Shown here: in pieces, positions 25,685 to 34,697 of the stretch
Numbering within the stretch: the stretch's first letter is position 1
Layout: every line of letters starts with the position of its first letter
Assembly (NCBI RefSeq): GCF_000154785.2
Contig: NC_015730.1
Coordinates: 3,782,001-3,846,000, forward strand
Direction of reading: 5' to 3'
Length of the DNA stretch: 64,000 bases
Source: Roseobacter litoralis Och 149
GTDB taxonomy: Bacteria > Pseudomonadota > Alphaproteobacteria > Rhodobacterales > Rhodobacteraceae
Translations under genes and position numbers: made by a program
Notes under the pieces: generated by a model
Databases searched by the model: none
What the model was told of the DNA's origin: nothing
Seen by the model: only the letters and a program-made list of their open reading frames with translations

Positions 25685-26656
25685 TCACTCAATGGTCACG
25701 ACGCCCCATGGCTGTTGGCCCACCTGAATGGATTTTATCGCTTTTTCGCTGGCCACATCGATCACCGTGACATCGTTGGAATTGCCATTGGTGCTGATGA
25801 GGTACTTCTCATCTGGTGTGAAAGACAGCTGCCAGACCCGCTGCCCGACGAGGATGTAATCAAGCACCTCAAGGCTTTGCGCATCGACAACCGCCACACG
25901 GTTCGCAGGACCCAAGGCCACGAAGAGGCGCTTGCCATCCGATGTCACCTTTGCCCCAACGGGCTGCAGCCATTCCGGCTGAACCCCCGCGACCTCGAAA
26001 GTGATCTTGCCGATGACCGTGGGTGCCCCATCCTCTGCGATATCCATCGCCGTCACCGTGCCCCCGATCTCAGAGGTCACGAACAGACGCGTGCCATCTG
26101 CGGTATAGGTCGCATAACGCGGGCGCTGATCGACCAGCACGTTGTGCTTGATCTTGTAGTCTTCGGTCGAAATGAAATGCGCCATATTGGTCGTCTCGGA
26201 GGTATTGACCACGAATTTTGCATCCGGGCTCATACCCATGCCTTCAGGTTCCACCCCGACGGGGACTTCGGCCAAAACAGTGCGCGTTCTCGTATCCGTC
26301 ACGGTCACCAGATTGTCGTCCTCATTGGCGATGAAAAGCCGCTCGCCATTGGGTTCAAGGATGAACAATTCCGGGTCGGGTCCGGACGGCAAGCTGGGCA
26401 GTTCCTCGTACGTGGTTGAATCGAAGACCCGCACCAGATTGTCATCAGAGGCACAGACATAGATGATCTTGCCATCCGGGCTTGCCGTGATGCCGCGGGG
26501 TCGGTTGCCTGCAAAAAACTCGGTCTCGACCTCCCAGGTTTCTGTATTGAGGACAGTGATCGTATTACCACGCTCGTTTGAGATAAACGCTTTGCCCGCG
26601 AGGGCCGGGGCTGCGATCAGGGCCAGAAAGGCCGTGGATAGGACCAGAGATTTCAT
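25685..26656 (-). CDS. YVTN beta-propeller protein of the PQQ-dependent catabolism type
   Basis: 323-aa periplasmic protein: a signal peptide ending near residue 20 (ALA-GKAF), then repeated blades such as GNTITVLNTETWEVE, NRPRGITASPDGKIIYV and YLISTNGNSNDVTVID. It matches the propeller subfamily that accompanies PQQ-dependent alcohol dehydrogenase ABC systems. A second, related propeller is encoded at 29015. It follows the type I binding protein by 12 bases and belongs to the same operon. Role unproven. Confidence 0.85.
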   Translation of the reverse strand: MKSLVLSTAFLALIAAPALAGKAFISNERGNTITVLNTETWEVETEFFAGNRPRGITASPDGKIIYVCASDDNLVRVFDSTTYEELPSLPSGPDPELFILEPNGERLFIANEDDNLVTVTDTRTRTVLAEVPVGVEPEGMGMSPDAKFVVNTSETTNMAHFISTEDYKIKHNVLVDQRPRYATYTADGTRLFVTSEIGGTVTAMDIAEDGAPTVIGKITFEVAGVQPEWLQPVGAKVTSDGKRLFVALGPANRVAVVDAQSLEVLDYILVGQRVWQLSFTPDEKYLISTNGNSNDVTVIDVASEKAIKSIQVGQQPWGVVTIE

Positions 26657-26668
26657 GGGTGTCTCCTA

Positions 26669-27856
26669 TTAATCAAAAGCGGTGCATTGAGATTCAGGGC
26701 GATCAAGGCCCATTGTGTCGAGCGGCGAGCTTTGGTGCAAAAACCCTTCTTGCGGGCTGACGCTGACCGTTATGGTTCCATCATAAAGCAAAATAGGCTG
26801 GCGCAGCTGTCCGTTCCAGTCGCGAAACGTGACCCGCTGGCCCTTGAAAGCCGCAAGTTCGAATTCGTCGGACTTGGCATAGTCGCGCACGCCATCGGGT
26901 TCGGCCGTATTGGCACGGGTCACCGCCTCGCCGATCACGCGCAATGCCAGCCAGACATTATAGTCTTCGGGTTTGACATAGCGCCCGGTCAGTTCCTCAA
27001 AGCGGGTTTGAAACTGTGTTGCGCCATAGGCTTCATGCGCGCCGTGGAATGTTGTCGGCACAAGCCCGCCTGACCCCATGACCGGGCGCGGCGTCCAGAG
27101 ATGATAGTTCAGGAAACGCGCGAAATAATCAGACATGTCAGCCGCAATCACCACATCGTGATCTTCCGCATCCTGTGTGAAAGCGGGCAATTGACGTTGC
27201 ACCATAACGTGGCCTGAGTCCGTGCGGCGCGACCCGCCTGTATCCTCAAAGGTGCGATCCTCAACGATTTTGGCGCCAAACTTGCGCGCTGAGGTGCGGA
27301 ATGCATCGGCAAACTGCACATCCGACGGGTTGGACCCGGCGATGAGGAACCAATCTGTCCAGCGTTTCCAGACGGCGAACTGCGCCACCGCATCCGCCAT
27401 CATCGCGTAAGACGGTGCCGTGTGCAGCAGATTGCCCCGACATTCGGTATCGCGCAGCACTGTGTCAGCAGCACGGGCGTTAAAGACCAACGCCCCCGCC
27501 TCGGCGCCCTTGTCTGTCAGACGCAACAAATCGTCCTTGCGCGCCTGCACCACGATGAGCCTGATGCCCTCCGCCAGTATTCTTTCAAGGGCGGCATCGG
27601 CCTCCTCCGGAGTGGCAGCAACCTGTGTCGTTTCATAGGTATGACCCAGAAATCCGCCGGTTGTGCCATTGTCCTCATCCGCCAGCGCAGCCCCGGCAAA
27701 CCCCAGATCATCAGGTCGCAGATCATAGCGGCTGATGGGCAGCAGCGTCGGGTAATCAATGCGCAGAACGGCTGCTTTGACATCAATCGCCTGCGCCGTG
27801 CTGACCGACATGAAAAACGCAAGAGCCGCCAAAAGCGACATGTGCAATCGTGGCAC
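26669..27856 (-). CDS. ABC transporter substrate-binding protein, PQQ-dependent alcohol dehydrogenase system type
   Basis: 395-aa type I periplasmic binding protein of the family found with PQQ-dependent dehydrogenases (VKAAVLRIDYPTLLPISRYD near the N-terminus; FLIAGSNPSDVQFADAFR; SGGLVPTTFHGAHEAYGATQ). GTG at 27856 is chosen because GGGAGG lies five bases before it and it yields a signal peptide with an Arg in the n-region. The ATG at 27841 is the alternative, and the frame up to 27970 is not coding. It is the first gene of the seven-gene operon. In other bacteria the family works with a different ABC ATPase/permease pair that has been linked to lanthanide-dependent growth. Here the operon supplies SsuABC-like parts instead. 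Confidence 0.85.
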   Translation of the reverse strand: MPRLHMSLLAALAFFMSVSTAQAIDVKAAVLRIDYPTLLPISRYDLRPDDLGFAGAALADEDNGTTGGFLGHTYETTQVAATPEEADAALERILAEGIRLIVVQARKDDLLRLTDKGAEAGALVFNARAADTVLRDTECRGNLLHTAPSYAMMADAVAQFAVWKRWTDWFLIAGSNPSDVQFADAFRTSARKFGAKIVEDRTFEDTGGSRRTDSGHVMVQRQLPAFTQDAEDHDVVIAADMSDYFARFLNYHLWTPRPVMGSGGLVPTTFHGAHEAYGATQFQTRFEELTGRYVKPEDYNVWLALRVIGEAVTRANTAEPDGVRDYAKSDEFELAAFKGQRVTFRDWNGQLRQPILLYDGTITVSVSPQEGFLHQSSPLDTMGLDRPESQCTAFD

Positions 27857-28003
27857 CAGAACCTCCCTTGCCCGCTTGTTATCCGGGCCTCCCTTTGTTC
27901 CCGGCCTATCGCACGGCGTGAACCGATACTTTTGGCCGGGTTGTGATGAAGAGCCTAGCAGTCGCACCATAAAGCACGACTCTTATTTTTTAAGAATGTG
28001 CCT

Positions 28004-28486
28004 ATGCGACTGATAATTCTTGCTCTTCTGGCGGCCACCGGTGCTCAGGCACAGGAAAAAGTGGCGTTCTTTGGGCTGACCCTGCTGGATACATCGTTGC
28101 AGATGAACACGTCCGACACCAACCCTGACGAACTGGCGCGGATCGCCACGCTTGAGGCCATGGTGGCCGACCGATTTACCCAAGAAGGCTACGTGCTCGT
28201 CGATATAGAACCCGCACGCGATCAGATCGACCGGGTCGCCAATGTGGCCAAATGCTATGGATGCGACACCCGCATCGCGACGGACCTTGGCGCGGATTAT
28301 GCGCTGGTCGGGGAGGTTCAGAAAGTCTCGGACCTCATCCTGGCCATGAACCTGCAACTGCGTGATGCCGACACCGGTGAGATGGTCAAAGGCGGTGTGG
28401 TCGATATCAGAGGTAACACCGATGACAGCTGGCAGCGTGGCATGCGGTATATCCTGAAGAACCGATTTTTTGTAGCGGAGGAATGA
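28004..28486 (+). CDS. DUF3280-like exported protein
   Basis: 160-aa protein with signal peptide (about residues 1-17, GAQA-QEKV). It resembles the DUF3280/DUF2380 family that occurs in quinoprotein loci: VAFFGLTLLDTSLQMN, then ANVAKCYGCDTRIATDLGADYALVGEVQKVS with a CYGC pair. An in-frame GTG at 27998 is possible but ATG 28004 is used. It is first in a four-gene plus-strand operon and overlaps the next gene (ATGATG). Confidence 0.75.
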   Translation: MRLIILALLAATGAQAQEKVAFFGLTLLDTSLQMNTSDTNPDELARIATLEAMVADRFTQEGYVLVDIEPARDQIDRVANVAKCYGCDTRIATDLGADYALVGEVQKVSDLILAMNLQLRDADTGEMVKGGVVDIRGNTDDSWQRGMRYILKNRFFVAEE

Positions 28487-29031
28487 TGAAAAAACGAAGT
28501 TTTATGGCGATGGCTCTGGCGGCTACGCTGGTGCCGGGAGTGGCGCTTGCGCACGGTCCAACCCGTCAGAAGATCACATTGACCACTGAGGTGGCCGCCG
28601 AACCGGCAGAGGTCTGGGCACGGATTGGTGATTTTCAGGACATGTCGTGGCATCCGGCAGTGCACAGCAGCACAGGCGAGAATGGCAACGAGATAGACGC
28701 CACCCGCGTATTGTCGTTGGGGGCCGCTGACGGGCCCACGATTTCTGAAATCCTGTACAAATACAGCGCTGAGAAAATGAGTTACTCGTACCGCATCACC
28801 GATGTTCTGGTCGAGGTGTTGCCCGTCACCAATTATTCGTCCCACCTGACAGTTAAAGCCCGCGACGGGGGCGGATCGTTGATTGAATGGCGCGGCGCAT
28901 TTTACCGAGGCTATCCCAACAATGACCCGCCCGAGGACCTGAACGATGAGGCGGCCATTGCCGCTGTCTCAGCCGTCTATCAGGCTGGTTTGGACGCATT
29001 GACGACGGCCTTCGGTGCGCCTGACTCGTGA
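28483..29031 (+). CDS. SRPBCC-family exported protein
   Basis: 182 aa: a signal peptide to about residue 23 (ALA-HGPT), then an SRPBCC (polyketide-cyclase-like) domain with ITLTTEVAAEPAEVWARIGD at its first strand and SLIEWRGAFYRGYPNND later. It resembles MxaD-type proteins, which in methylotrophs assist methanol dehydrogenase interaction with its cytochrome. I infer an analogous XoxF/XoxG role. GAGGA lies five bases upstream. It overlaps both neighbours. Confidence 0.78.
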   Translation: MMKKRSFMAMALAATLVPGVALAHGPTRQKITLTTEVAAEPAEVWARIGDFQDMSWHPAVHSSTGENGNEIDATRVLSLGAADGPTISEILYKYSAEKMSYSYRITDVLVEVLPVTNYSSHLTVKARDGGGSLIEWRGAFYRGYPNNDPPEDLNDEAAIAAVSAVYQAGLDALTTAFGAPDS

Positions 29032-29956
29032 GCTGACCCTCGTTTTGATGCTTGTCACGACCCCGGTTGCGGCAAGTGATCTTGCCTATGTCACGTGCCA
29101 GAACGGGGACGCGCTGAGCGTTCTCGACCTGTCGAAAGGCGTGCAGCAACACCTCTGGACCGTGCCAGGTAAACCAGCCGGAGTGGCGGTGGGCACGAAC
29201 TCCGCCTTTACGGTTGCCGCGGACAGCAAAACGGTCAGGCGACATGATCCGCTGACGGGCAAAGTCCTTGCGCAAGTTGTTCTGGATGGCGGTCCGATCG
29301 GTGTTGCCCATGACCCCCGGCGTAATCGGCTGTTCGTATCCGATTGGTATAACGCCCGCATCTGGGTGCTCGACGCTATGAATCTGTCGGAACAGGCACA
29401 GTTGACGGTCGGCACGGCCCCCGCAGGGTTGGCCCTGTCAGATAACGGGCATTGGCTGGCCTCGGCGGACAGGGATGCGGATCAGGTTTCTGTCTTTGAT
29501 GCTGAAACGCTTGATCTTTTGCACCGCGTGGATGTGGGCACCCGCCCCTTTGGCCTGCGCTTTGCACCGGACGGGCGGCTATTTGTAGGCAATGTGGGCA
29601 GCGACGACCTCAGCGTAATTGATGCTGCAAACGGCGAGATTATTGAAACGGTCGCGGTCGGTTCGCGCCCTTACGGCGTGGCTTTTGCCGAGGGGCGGGC
29701 GTTCGTGACCAATCAATACGCCGACACGCTCAGCGTCATCGACCTTGGCACGCTTAGTAATATCGCGACGCTCAATACAGGCGAATATCCCGAAGGGATC
29801 GACACCACCCCAGATGGTCGGCACGTCGTTGTTGCCAACTGGTTTGAAAATACAGTGACAGTATTCGACGCGGATGCACTTTCCGTGGTACAACACATCG
29901 AAACCTGTGACGGCCCCCGTGCATTCGGGACATTTATTCTGGGAGGAACTGAATGA
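29015..29956 (+). CDS. Second YVTN beta-propeller protein of the xox locus
   Basis: 313 aa with signal peptide (VAA-SDLA near residue 21) and propeller blades (GDALSVLDLSKG, RPYGVAFAEGRAFVTNQYAD, EYPEGIDTTPDGRHVVVANW). The GTG start at 29015 lies within the SRPBCC gene, implying coupling. It is related in type to the propeller at 25685 but clearly diverged. It precedes the SoxYZ-like carrier gene, with overlap (ATGA). The role is unknown; these propellers are assumed to be scaffolds or binding modules in the periplasmic quinoprotein electron path. Confidence 0.82.
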   Translation: MRLTRELTLVLMLVTTPVAASDLAYVTCQNGDALSVLDLSKGVQQHLWTVPGKPAGVAVGTNSAFTVAADSKTVRRHDPLTGKVLAQVVLDGGPIGVAHDPRRNRLFVSDWYNARIWVLDAMNLSEQAQLTVGTAPAGLALSDNGHWLASADRDADQVSVFDAETLDLLHRVDVGTRPFGLRFAPDGRLFVGNVGSDDLSVIDAANGEIIETVAVGSRPYGVAFAEGRAFVTNQYADTLSVIDLGTLSNIATLNTGEYPEGIDTTPDGRHVVVANWFENTVTVFDADALSVVQHIETCDGPRAFGTFILGGTE

Positions 29957-30765
29957 AACGTATTGGATTGACAGCAGCGCTGATGTGCTGTGTGGCGCTC
30001 CCTGCGCTGGCAAGTAACGAAGCATGGGAAGCCGTAAAGGCCCAGCTTTATGGCGAACGCTTCATGCTTGATGGCGACGGCATCATCGCAATCGACGCCC
30101 CTTACAGAACTCCGGATGATGCCCGCACGGACCTTGCCGCGCAGATCAAGGCACCAGATGGTGCACAACTGGCAAAGGTGACGGTCGTTCTGGACGAAAA
30201 CCCGATGCCCGTCTCTGCCATTTTTGACTTAGAAACCCCACAATCCGGCTTTTACTTTGACATCACGATGCGCGTAAACGGTCCAACTCCGATGCATGTG
30301 ATCGCAGAGACGACGGACGGTCGGCTGTTCGTTTCAGAGACTTTTGTAAAAACCTCAGGCACTGGCGCTTGTGCAGCGCCGCCGGGTACCGATCCCGAAC
30401 TCGCGCTGGCTTCTCTTGGTGAGATGAACATCGAAATAGCAGGCACATTGCCGGGTGTCGGTGGGGGCAAGCTAGAAAACCTCTCTGCGCGTCTTGGTCG
30501 GATGGACGTGGACATTTCGCATCCCTCACATTCCGGCATGCAGAGGGATCAGATCTCGCTGTTGTTCATCCCGATGCGTTACGTGGAAAATGTCGAAATT
30601 GACCTTGATGGCGCAGGCTACGTCGATCTGACTGGGTCGATCTCACTGTCAGAAAACCCACGCCTCGGTCTGGCTGTCCCGCAAAGCACGCGGTCCGTTG
30701 ATGTCACGATGACAGATACGAATGGAACCGTGGCGCATCTGCGCAAGGACTTGCCGGGCTTCTGA
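29953..30765 (+). CDS. Quinoprotein dehydrogenase-associated SoxYZ-like carrier (copy 1)
   Basis: 270-aa periplasmic protein fusing SoxY-like and SoxZ-like domains. Signal peptide to about residue 20. SoxY-like part (AWEAVKAQLYGERFMLDGDG...), then FVKTSGTGACAAPPGTDPE with the single conserved Cys, and a SoxZ-like part with ISHPSHSGMQRDQISLLFIP. Family members occur with PQQ dehydrogenases and are thought to carry a sulfur- or cofactor-linked intermediate on the Cys. It ends two bases from the convergent CXXCW-type gene. A second copy is at 39049. Confidence 0.88.
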   Translation: MKRIGLTAALMCCVALPALASNEAWEAVKAQLYGERFMLDGDGIIAIDAPYRTPDDARTDLAAQIKAPDGAQLAKVTVVLDENPMPVSAIFDLETPQSGFYFDITMRVNGPTPMHVIAETTDGRLFVSETFVKTSGTGACAAPPGTDPELALASLGEMNIEIAGTLPGVGGGKLENLSARLGRMDVDISHPSHSGMQRDQISLLFIPMRYVENVEIDLDGAGYVDLTGSISLSENPRLGLAVPQSTRSVDVTMTDTNGTVAHLRKDLPGF

Positions 30766-30766
30766 A

Positions 30767-31321
30767 TTACTGCGTTTGGGGCTGGCCGTCGCGGGGCTTG
30801 ACCCGCTCCAGCGGATAGTCCCACAGGCCCCAGCCGTCAGTGCCCTCAGGGAACCAGTACACGGATGTGTACCCCCACTCCAACGCACGGCGCGCGGCGT
30901 TCCAGCTCATCCAGCAGTCTTCCAGACAAAACAGAACGATGGGATGATCTGCATTGCCTTGCGTGGCCGCGTCGAGTGCGTCGCGAAAATAGGCTTCGGT
31001 CACATCGGCAATCGCGCCATAGCCCACATTGGGCACCCAGATCGCACCGGGGATCGAGATGCGCGGTTTGTCCCGCCAGATCGTGCCAGCAGGCAGGTTC
31101 GCCGGTTTGGGCGGTTGCGGCATCACGTCAATGAAGGCCGCCTGCCCCGATACCCATAACGCATGCGCCTCTTCGGGTCCGACAATAGTACCGCCTTGCA
31201 GGGTTGCAGGTACGGGACTGCGATAGTGATCCATGCGGTAGTCTGTCGGTTCGGGCACAGTTTGCGCCCCTGCTTGCTGCGACACAAAAAGAAATGTCGC
31301 TGCAAGCAAAGCTTTGATCAA
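30767..31321 (-). CDS. Rhodanese-like PQQ-dependent catabolism protein with Cys-x3-Cys-Trp motif
   Basis: 184 aa: signal peptide to about residue 20 (AQA-type), a rhodanese-like fold (GTIVGPEEAHALWVSGQAAFIDVMP), and the hallmark F-C132-L-E-D-C136-W followed by MSWNAARRALEWGY. The family is named for a CXXCW motif; the spacing I read here has three residues between the cysteines. It probably carries out thiol/disulfide or sulfur-transfer chemistry with the SoxYZ-like carrier. It is last in the xox minus-strand run, overlapping XoxJ by four bases. Confidence 0.85.
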   Translation of the reverse strand: MIKALLAATFLFVSQQAGAQTVPEPTDYRMDHYRSPVPATLQGGTIVGPEEAHALWVSGQAAFIDVMPQPPKPANLPAGTIWRDKPRISIPGAIWVPNVGYGAIADVTEAYFRDALDAATQGNADHPIVLFCLEDCWMSWNAARRALEWGYTSVYWFPEGTDGWGLWDYPLERVKPRDGQPQTQ

Positions 31322-32163
31322 TTTGAAATCTCCATGACCTCAGTGCCAAGATCAGTCACCAGCGGCACACCGGCATCCGCCAGCAAACTGTTGATTTCAT
31401 CCTGATTGCGGCGGATCAAGGAATTCAGGTTGCGCTGCCACACCTTTTCGCCCAAACGCACGCCCATCGTGATCCGAAAAAACAGGCGCGGCGGCGTTTG
31501 CTCGCTGACAAGGGGGATCACCTTAAAATCGGGGTAACTGGATTTTACCAAGGGGCCACCCAGCGGTCCCCACAGAATAGCGCCATCGATCTCACCTGCG
31601 CCGAGATCATCCAGCATGTCCACTGCCGGGCTCTCATGGCGGCGGTCCACCACCAGATTGTAAGCTTTGGCTTTCGCGATCAGACCATTGCGCGCAAGAT
31701 GCGCCGACGGTGGCGTGCCCGCGATGATACCCAGTTTGCGGCCCTTCAGGACAGGGTCAGCAAGCGTTTTCACATCTGCAATCTCAGCATCCTTAGGGAC
31801 GATCAGTGTGTAGACAGAGGTGAAATAGTGGTTTGTATTCAACACCAACTCATGGCCCTGCGCATATCCGATGATCAGATCACACTGTTTAGCGTTCAGA
31901 GTATTGCGCACAAAGCCCGTGGCCATTGGATACCAGGTGTATTGCACTGGCAGTTCGAGCTTGGCGCCGACAAACTCGGCCAGCTTGTTTTCAAACCCAT
32001 CTTCGTCGCGCGACGACATGGGGTAATTTGCGGGGTCCGCGCAAACGCGTAAGGCGCTGCTAGAGACCAGATCAGACGTTTGTGCGCCTACAGACCCCGC
32101 AAGGCAGAACCCAAGGAGAAGGGTCACAACCAGGCGCTGGTATTTATCAGCCCATGCAGGCAT
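31318..32163 (-). CDS. xoxJ: XoxJ-like periplasmic binding protein
   Basis: 281-aa solute-binding fold protein of the MxaJ/XoxJ family, encoded directly after the XoxG cytochrome with its ATG inside the end of that gene. Signal peptide to about residue 27 (VGAQ). Binding-lobe motifs: LRVCADPANYPMSSRDEDGFE, NAKQCDLIIGYAQGHE, GRKLGIIAGTPPSAHLA. XoxJ has been proposed to help activate or fold XoxF; it is not a transporter component in this context. Confidence 0.88.
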   Translation of the reverse strand: MPAWADKYQRLVVTLLLGFCLAGSVGAQTSDLVSSSALRVCADPANYPMSSRDEDGFENKLAEFVGAKLELPVQYTWYPMATGFVRNTLNAKQCDLIIGYAQGHELVLNTNHYFTSVYTLIVPKDAEIADVKTLADPVLKGRKLGIIAGTPPSAHLARNGLIAKAKAYNLVVDRRHESPAVDMLDDLGAGEIDGAILWGPLGGPLVKSSYPDFKVIPLVSEQTPPRLFFRITMGVRLGEKVWQRNLNSLIRRNQDEINSLLADAGVPLVTDLGTEVMEISN

Positions 32164-32656
32164 TTTCGTCCTCGCGGATCATATCGGATTTAGCTTCCTT
32201 CTTGGCCGGACGTCCGCGCGGCACTGAATCTGTTCCACGCGCCTTCAGATAGACATATATGTCATCAAGGTAACACATGACATTCCGGTTTTCCCCAAAA
32301 TGGGGCATGACGGAGTTTCCATTCTTACGGCCATTCACGACCACGTCGAAGAATCCTTCATAGCCAAGGTCAACGGCGGCATTTTTAACGGCGGGTGCAT
32401 AGGTCGACCCTTCGCCATCCGGACCATGACAAACGTGGCATTCCGCGTGATAGCGACGAAAACCGGAAAAGGTCAGCCAGTCCACTGTACCATCTTCGGC
32501 TATGTTGAAAGTCGGGATATCATCGGCGTTGAAGTATCGGCCGTCTTCACTGTAGGCCGCTTCATAGACTGCCGGATCCACTGGCTCCTCCGCCATGGCG
32601 GTCATTGGCAGACCTGCGGCAAGGCAAAGTGCAATAATGCAGTGTGTGGTTTTCAT
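32147..32656 (-). CDS. xoxG: XoxG-like cytochrome c (electron acceptor of XoxF)
   Basis: 169-aa periplasmic c-type cytochrome: signal peptide to about residue 22 (AMA-EEPV), haem motif C73-H-V-C76-H77, and a distal Met probably in NSVMPHFGENRNVM. The protein has extra cysteines (VMCYLD and the C-terminal ENACMG), as in the four-Cys methanol-metabolism cytochrome class. It should receive electrons from XoxF encoded immediately upstream. The 113-base gap before it contains a strong hairpin. Confidence 0.88.
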   Translation of the reverse strand: MKTTHCIIALCLAAGLPMTAMAEEPVDPAVYEAAYSEDGRYFNADDIPTFNIAEDGTVDWLTFSGFRRYHAECHVCHGPDGEGSTYAPAVKNAAVDLGYEGFFDVVVNGRKNGNSVMPHFGENRNVMCYLDDIYVYLKARGTDSVPRGRPAKKEAKSDMIREDENACMG

Positions 32657-32714
32657 AAGATTTACCCGTGATCACTGGGCCAGCACATCGCTGTCACCCG
32701 TTGGTTTGATGAAG

Positions 32715-32742
32715 TGGCGCGACCTTGTGAAAGGCCGCGCCA
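32715..32742 (-). promoter_or_regulatory. Intercistronic hairpin between xoxF and xoxG
   Basis: TGGCGCG-A-CCTT pairs with AAGG-C-CGCGCCA around a short loop, with a single mismatch. No U-run follows on the minus strand, so it is more likely an mRNA 3'-protecting or processing hairpin than a full terminator. Confidence 0.55.
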
Positions 32743-32769
32743 TTCGTTCATTTCAGGTCAAGCGACCTC

Positions 32770-34572
32770 TTAGTTAGGCAGGGCAAATACGGTCAGCTGC
32801 CCACCCAGCGCGGTATAGTCGCTCAGGGCTGCATAGCCGCCCACAGCACCCAGACCATCGTTCGGGTTTGTCAGACCAGCTGCCAGACCAATACCAGCCC
32901 AGCCACCGACACCGGATAGGATACCGATGTACTGACGGCCGTCGTGCTCATAGGACATGACGTTGCCGATGATGCCCGATGGCGTCTTGAAGCGGTATAG
33001 CTCCTCACCGGTTTCAGCGCTGACAGCTTTCAGATGACCTTCGAGCGTTCCGTAGAACACCACGTCACCCGCAGTTGCCAGAGCACCTGACCAGACCGAG
33101 AACTTCTCGGGGATTGACCATTTGATCTCACCATTGACGCCGTCCCAGGCGATGAAGTTACCCATGCCGCCATGGCTGTCAGGGGCAGGGTACATCGACA
33201 GGGTCGCACCGACATAGGGTTGACCTGCGGTATAGGACACGCGGAAGGGCTCATAGTCCATGCAGACGTGGTTCGTCGGCACATAGAACATTTCCGTTCT
33301 GGGCGAATAGGCGGAAGGCTGCTGGTCTTTAGTCCCAAGAGCCGCCGGGCAGATACCGGTGGAGTTCACGTCTTCACCGTTTTGCGCCGTGGAGTATTGA
33401 GCCACTACTGCCGGGCGCCCGTAGGTTTCCGAATCTGGGTCCATATCCACACCCGATGTCCAGTTCACAACTGGATCGAACTTTTCAGCGACGAGAAGCT
33501 CACCTGTCACACGGTCCATCGTATATCCCAGACCGTTGCGATCAAAGTGAGTAAGCAGTTTGCGCTCTTCACCGTCGATCATCTGCTCCGTAAGGATGTT
33601 CTCGTTCACACCGTCATAATCCCACTCATCGTGCGGGGTCATCTGGTAGAACCACTTGGCCACGCCAGTGTCGATGTCACGTGCCATCAGTGTCATGGAC
33701 CAGCGATTGTCACCCGGGCGCTGTGCGGGGTTCCATGTGGATGGGTTACCTGTTCCGTAGTAGAACAGGTTTTCATCCATATCCGCCGAGAACCAGCCCC
33801 ATGTGGTGCCGCCGCCGATCATCCATTGATCGCCTTCCCAGGTGTTCGTACCGGAGTTCTCACCGACTGGCTTCCCAAGGTGGGTCGTGTTTTCCGGATC
33901 GACGAGTATGTCGCTGTCCGGCCCCATGGAATAGGCGCGCCAGACGAGTTCGCCGCTTGCCATATCATAGGCTGTCGTGTGACCGCGGACACCAAACTCA
34001 CCGCCGGAAATCCCGACGATCACTTTGTCCTTTACCGGCAAAACCGTGGCTGTGTTGGTCTCACCGATGGACGGATCACCATTCACAACCGACCACTCCA
34101 CGGCACCGGTTTCGGCGTTCAGTGCGACGACTGTCGTGTCCGCCTGGTGCAGGAAGATCTTGCCATCCGCATAGGCCACACCGCGATAGACAGTGTCACA
34201 GCACATCACCGGAATAACATCCGGATCCTGCTTTGGCTCATACTTCCAAAGGATTTTACCTTCGTTGGCCAGATCAAGCGCATAAACGATATTTGGGAAC
34301 GGCGTATGCACATACATCGTGTCGCCAATCACCAGAGGCGAGCCTTCATGGCCGCGCAAGACACCCGTGGAGAATGTCCATGCCACCTGCAGATCACCGA
34401 CGTTTTCAGTGTTGATCTGATCAAGCGCAGAGTAGCGTTGGTTTTTATAGTCACCCGTCTGAATGGCCCATTGTTTGGAATCACTCATCTGGGTCATTAG
34501 ATCGTCATTTGCAAAAGCCATACTGGCCGCGCAAAGAGCGATCCCAGAAGTCAAAAGCGATAGCTTTCTCAT
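32770..34572 (-). CDS. xoxF: Lanthanide-dependent methanol dehydrogenase XoxF
   Basis: 600-aa periplasmic PQQ-dependent methanol dehydrogenase. The signal peptide ends near residue 21 (AFA-NDDL). The vicinal disulfide pair C124-C125 ([11 protein letters not shown]), metal ligands E192 (GGEFGVRG) and N276 (TGNPSTWNP), catalytic D318 and the extra lanthanide-coordinating D320 ([11 protein letters not shown]) mark it as XoxF, not calcium MxaF, which has Ala at the last position. Tryptophan-docking propeller blades run throughout. It oxidises methanol to formaldehyde (possibly formate). AGGGAGG lies upstream, with a GCGGCA/TGCCGC hairpin (34593-34608) in the leader. No PQQ biosynthesis gene is in the window. 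Confidence 0.97.
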   Translation of the reverse strand: MRKLSLLTSGIALCAASMAFANDDLMTQMSDSKQWAIQTGDYKNQRYSALDQINTENVGDLQVAWTFSTGVLRGHEGSPLVIGDTMYVHTPFPNIVYALDLANEGKILWKYEPKQDPDVIPVMCCDTVYRGVAYADGKIFLHQADTTVVALNAETGAVEWSVVNGDPSIGETNTATVLPVKDKVIVGISGGEFGVRGHTTAYDMASGELVWRAYSMGPDSDILVDPENTTHLGKPVGENSGTNTWEGDQWMIGGGTTWGWFSADMDENLFYYGTGNPSTWNPAQRPGDNRWSMTLMARDIDTGVAKWFYQMTPHDEWDYDGVNENILTEQMIDGEERKLLTHFDRNGLGYTMDRVTGELLVAEKFDPVVNWTSGVDMDPDSETYGRPAVVAQYSTAQNGEDVNSTGICPAALGTKDQQPSAYSPRTEMFYVPTNHVCMDYEPFRVSYTAGQPYVGATLSMYPAPDSHGGMGNFIAWDGVNGEIKWSIPEKFSVWSGALATAGDVVFYGTLEGHLKAVSAETGEELYRFKTPSGIIGNVMSYEHDGRQYIGILSGVGGWAGIGLAAGLTNPNDGLGAVGGYAALSDYTALGGQLTVFALPN

Positions 34573-34697
34573 CTAAAGTACCTCCCTAGAATGCGGCAGG
34601 ATTGCCGCCAGATTGATACACCTGTCCATGAAACGGTCAGGGTACCGGGTTATCCCTGTGGAGTAGGTCTATCCCACACCACAAGAAATTCAGTGTC

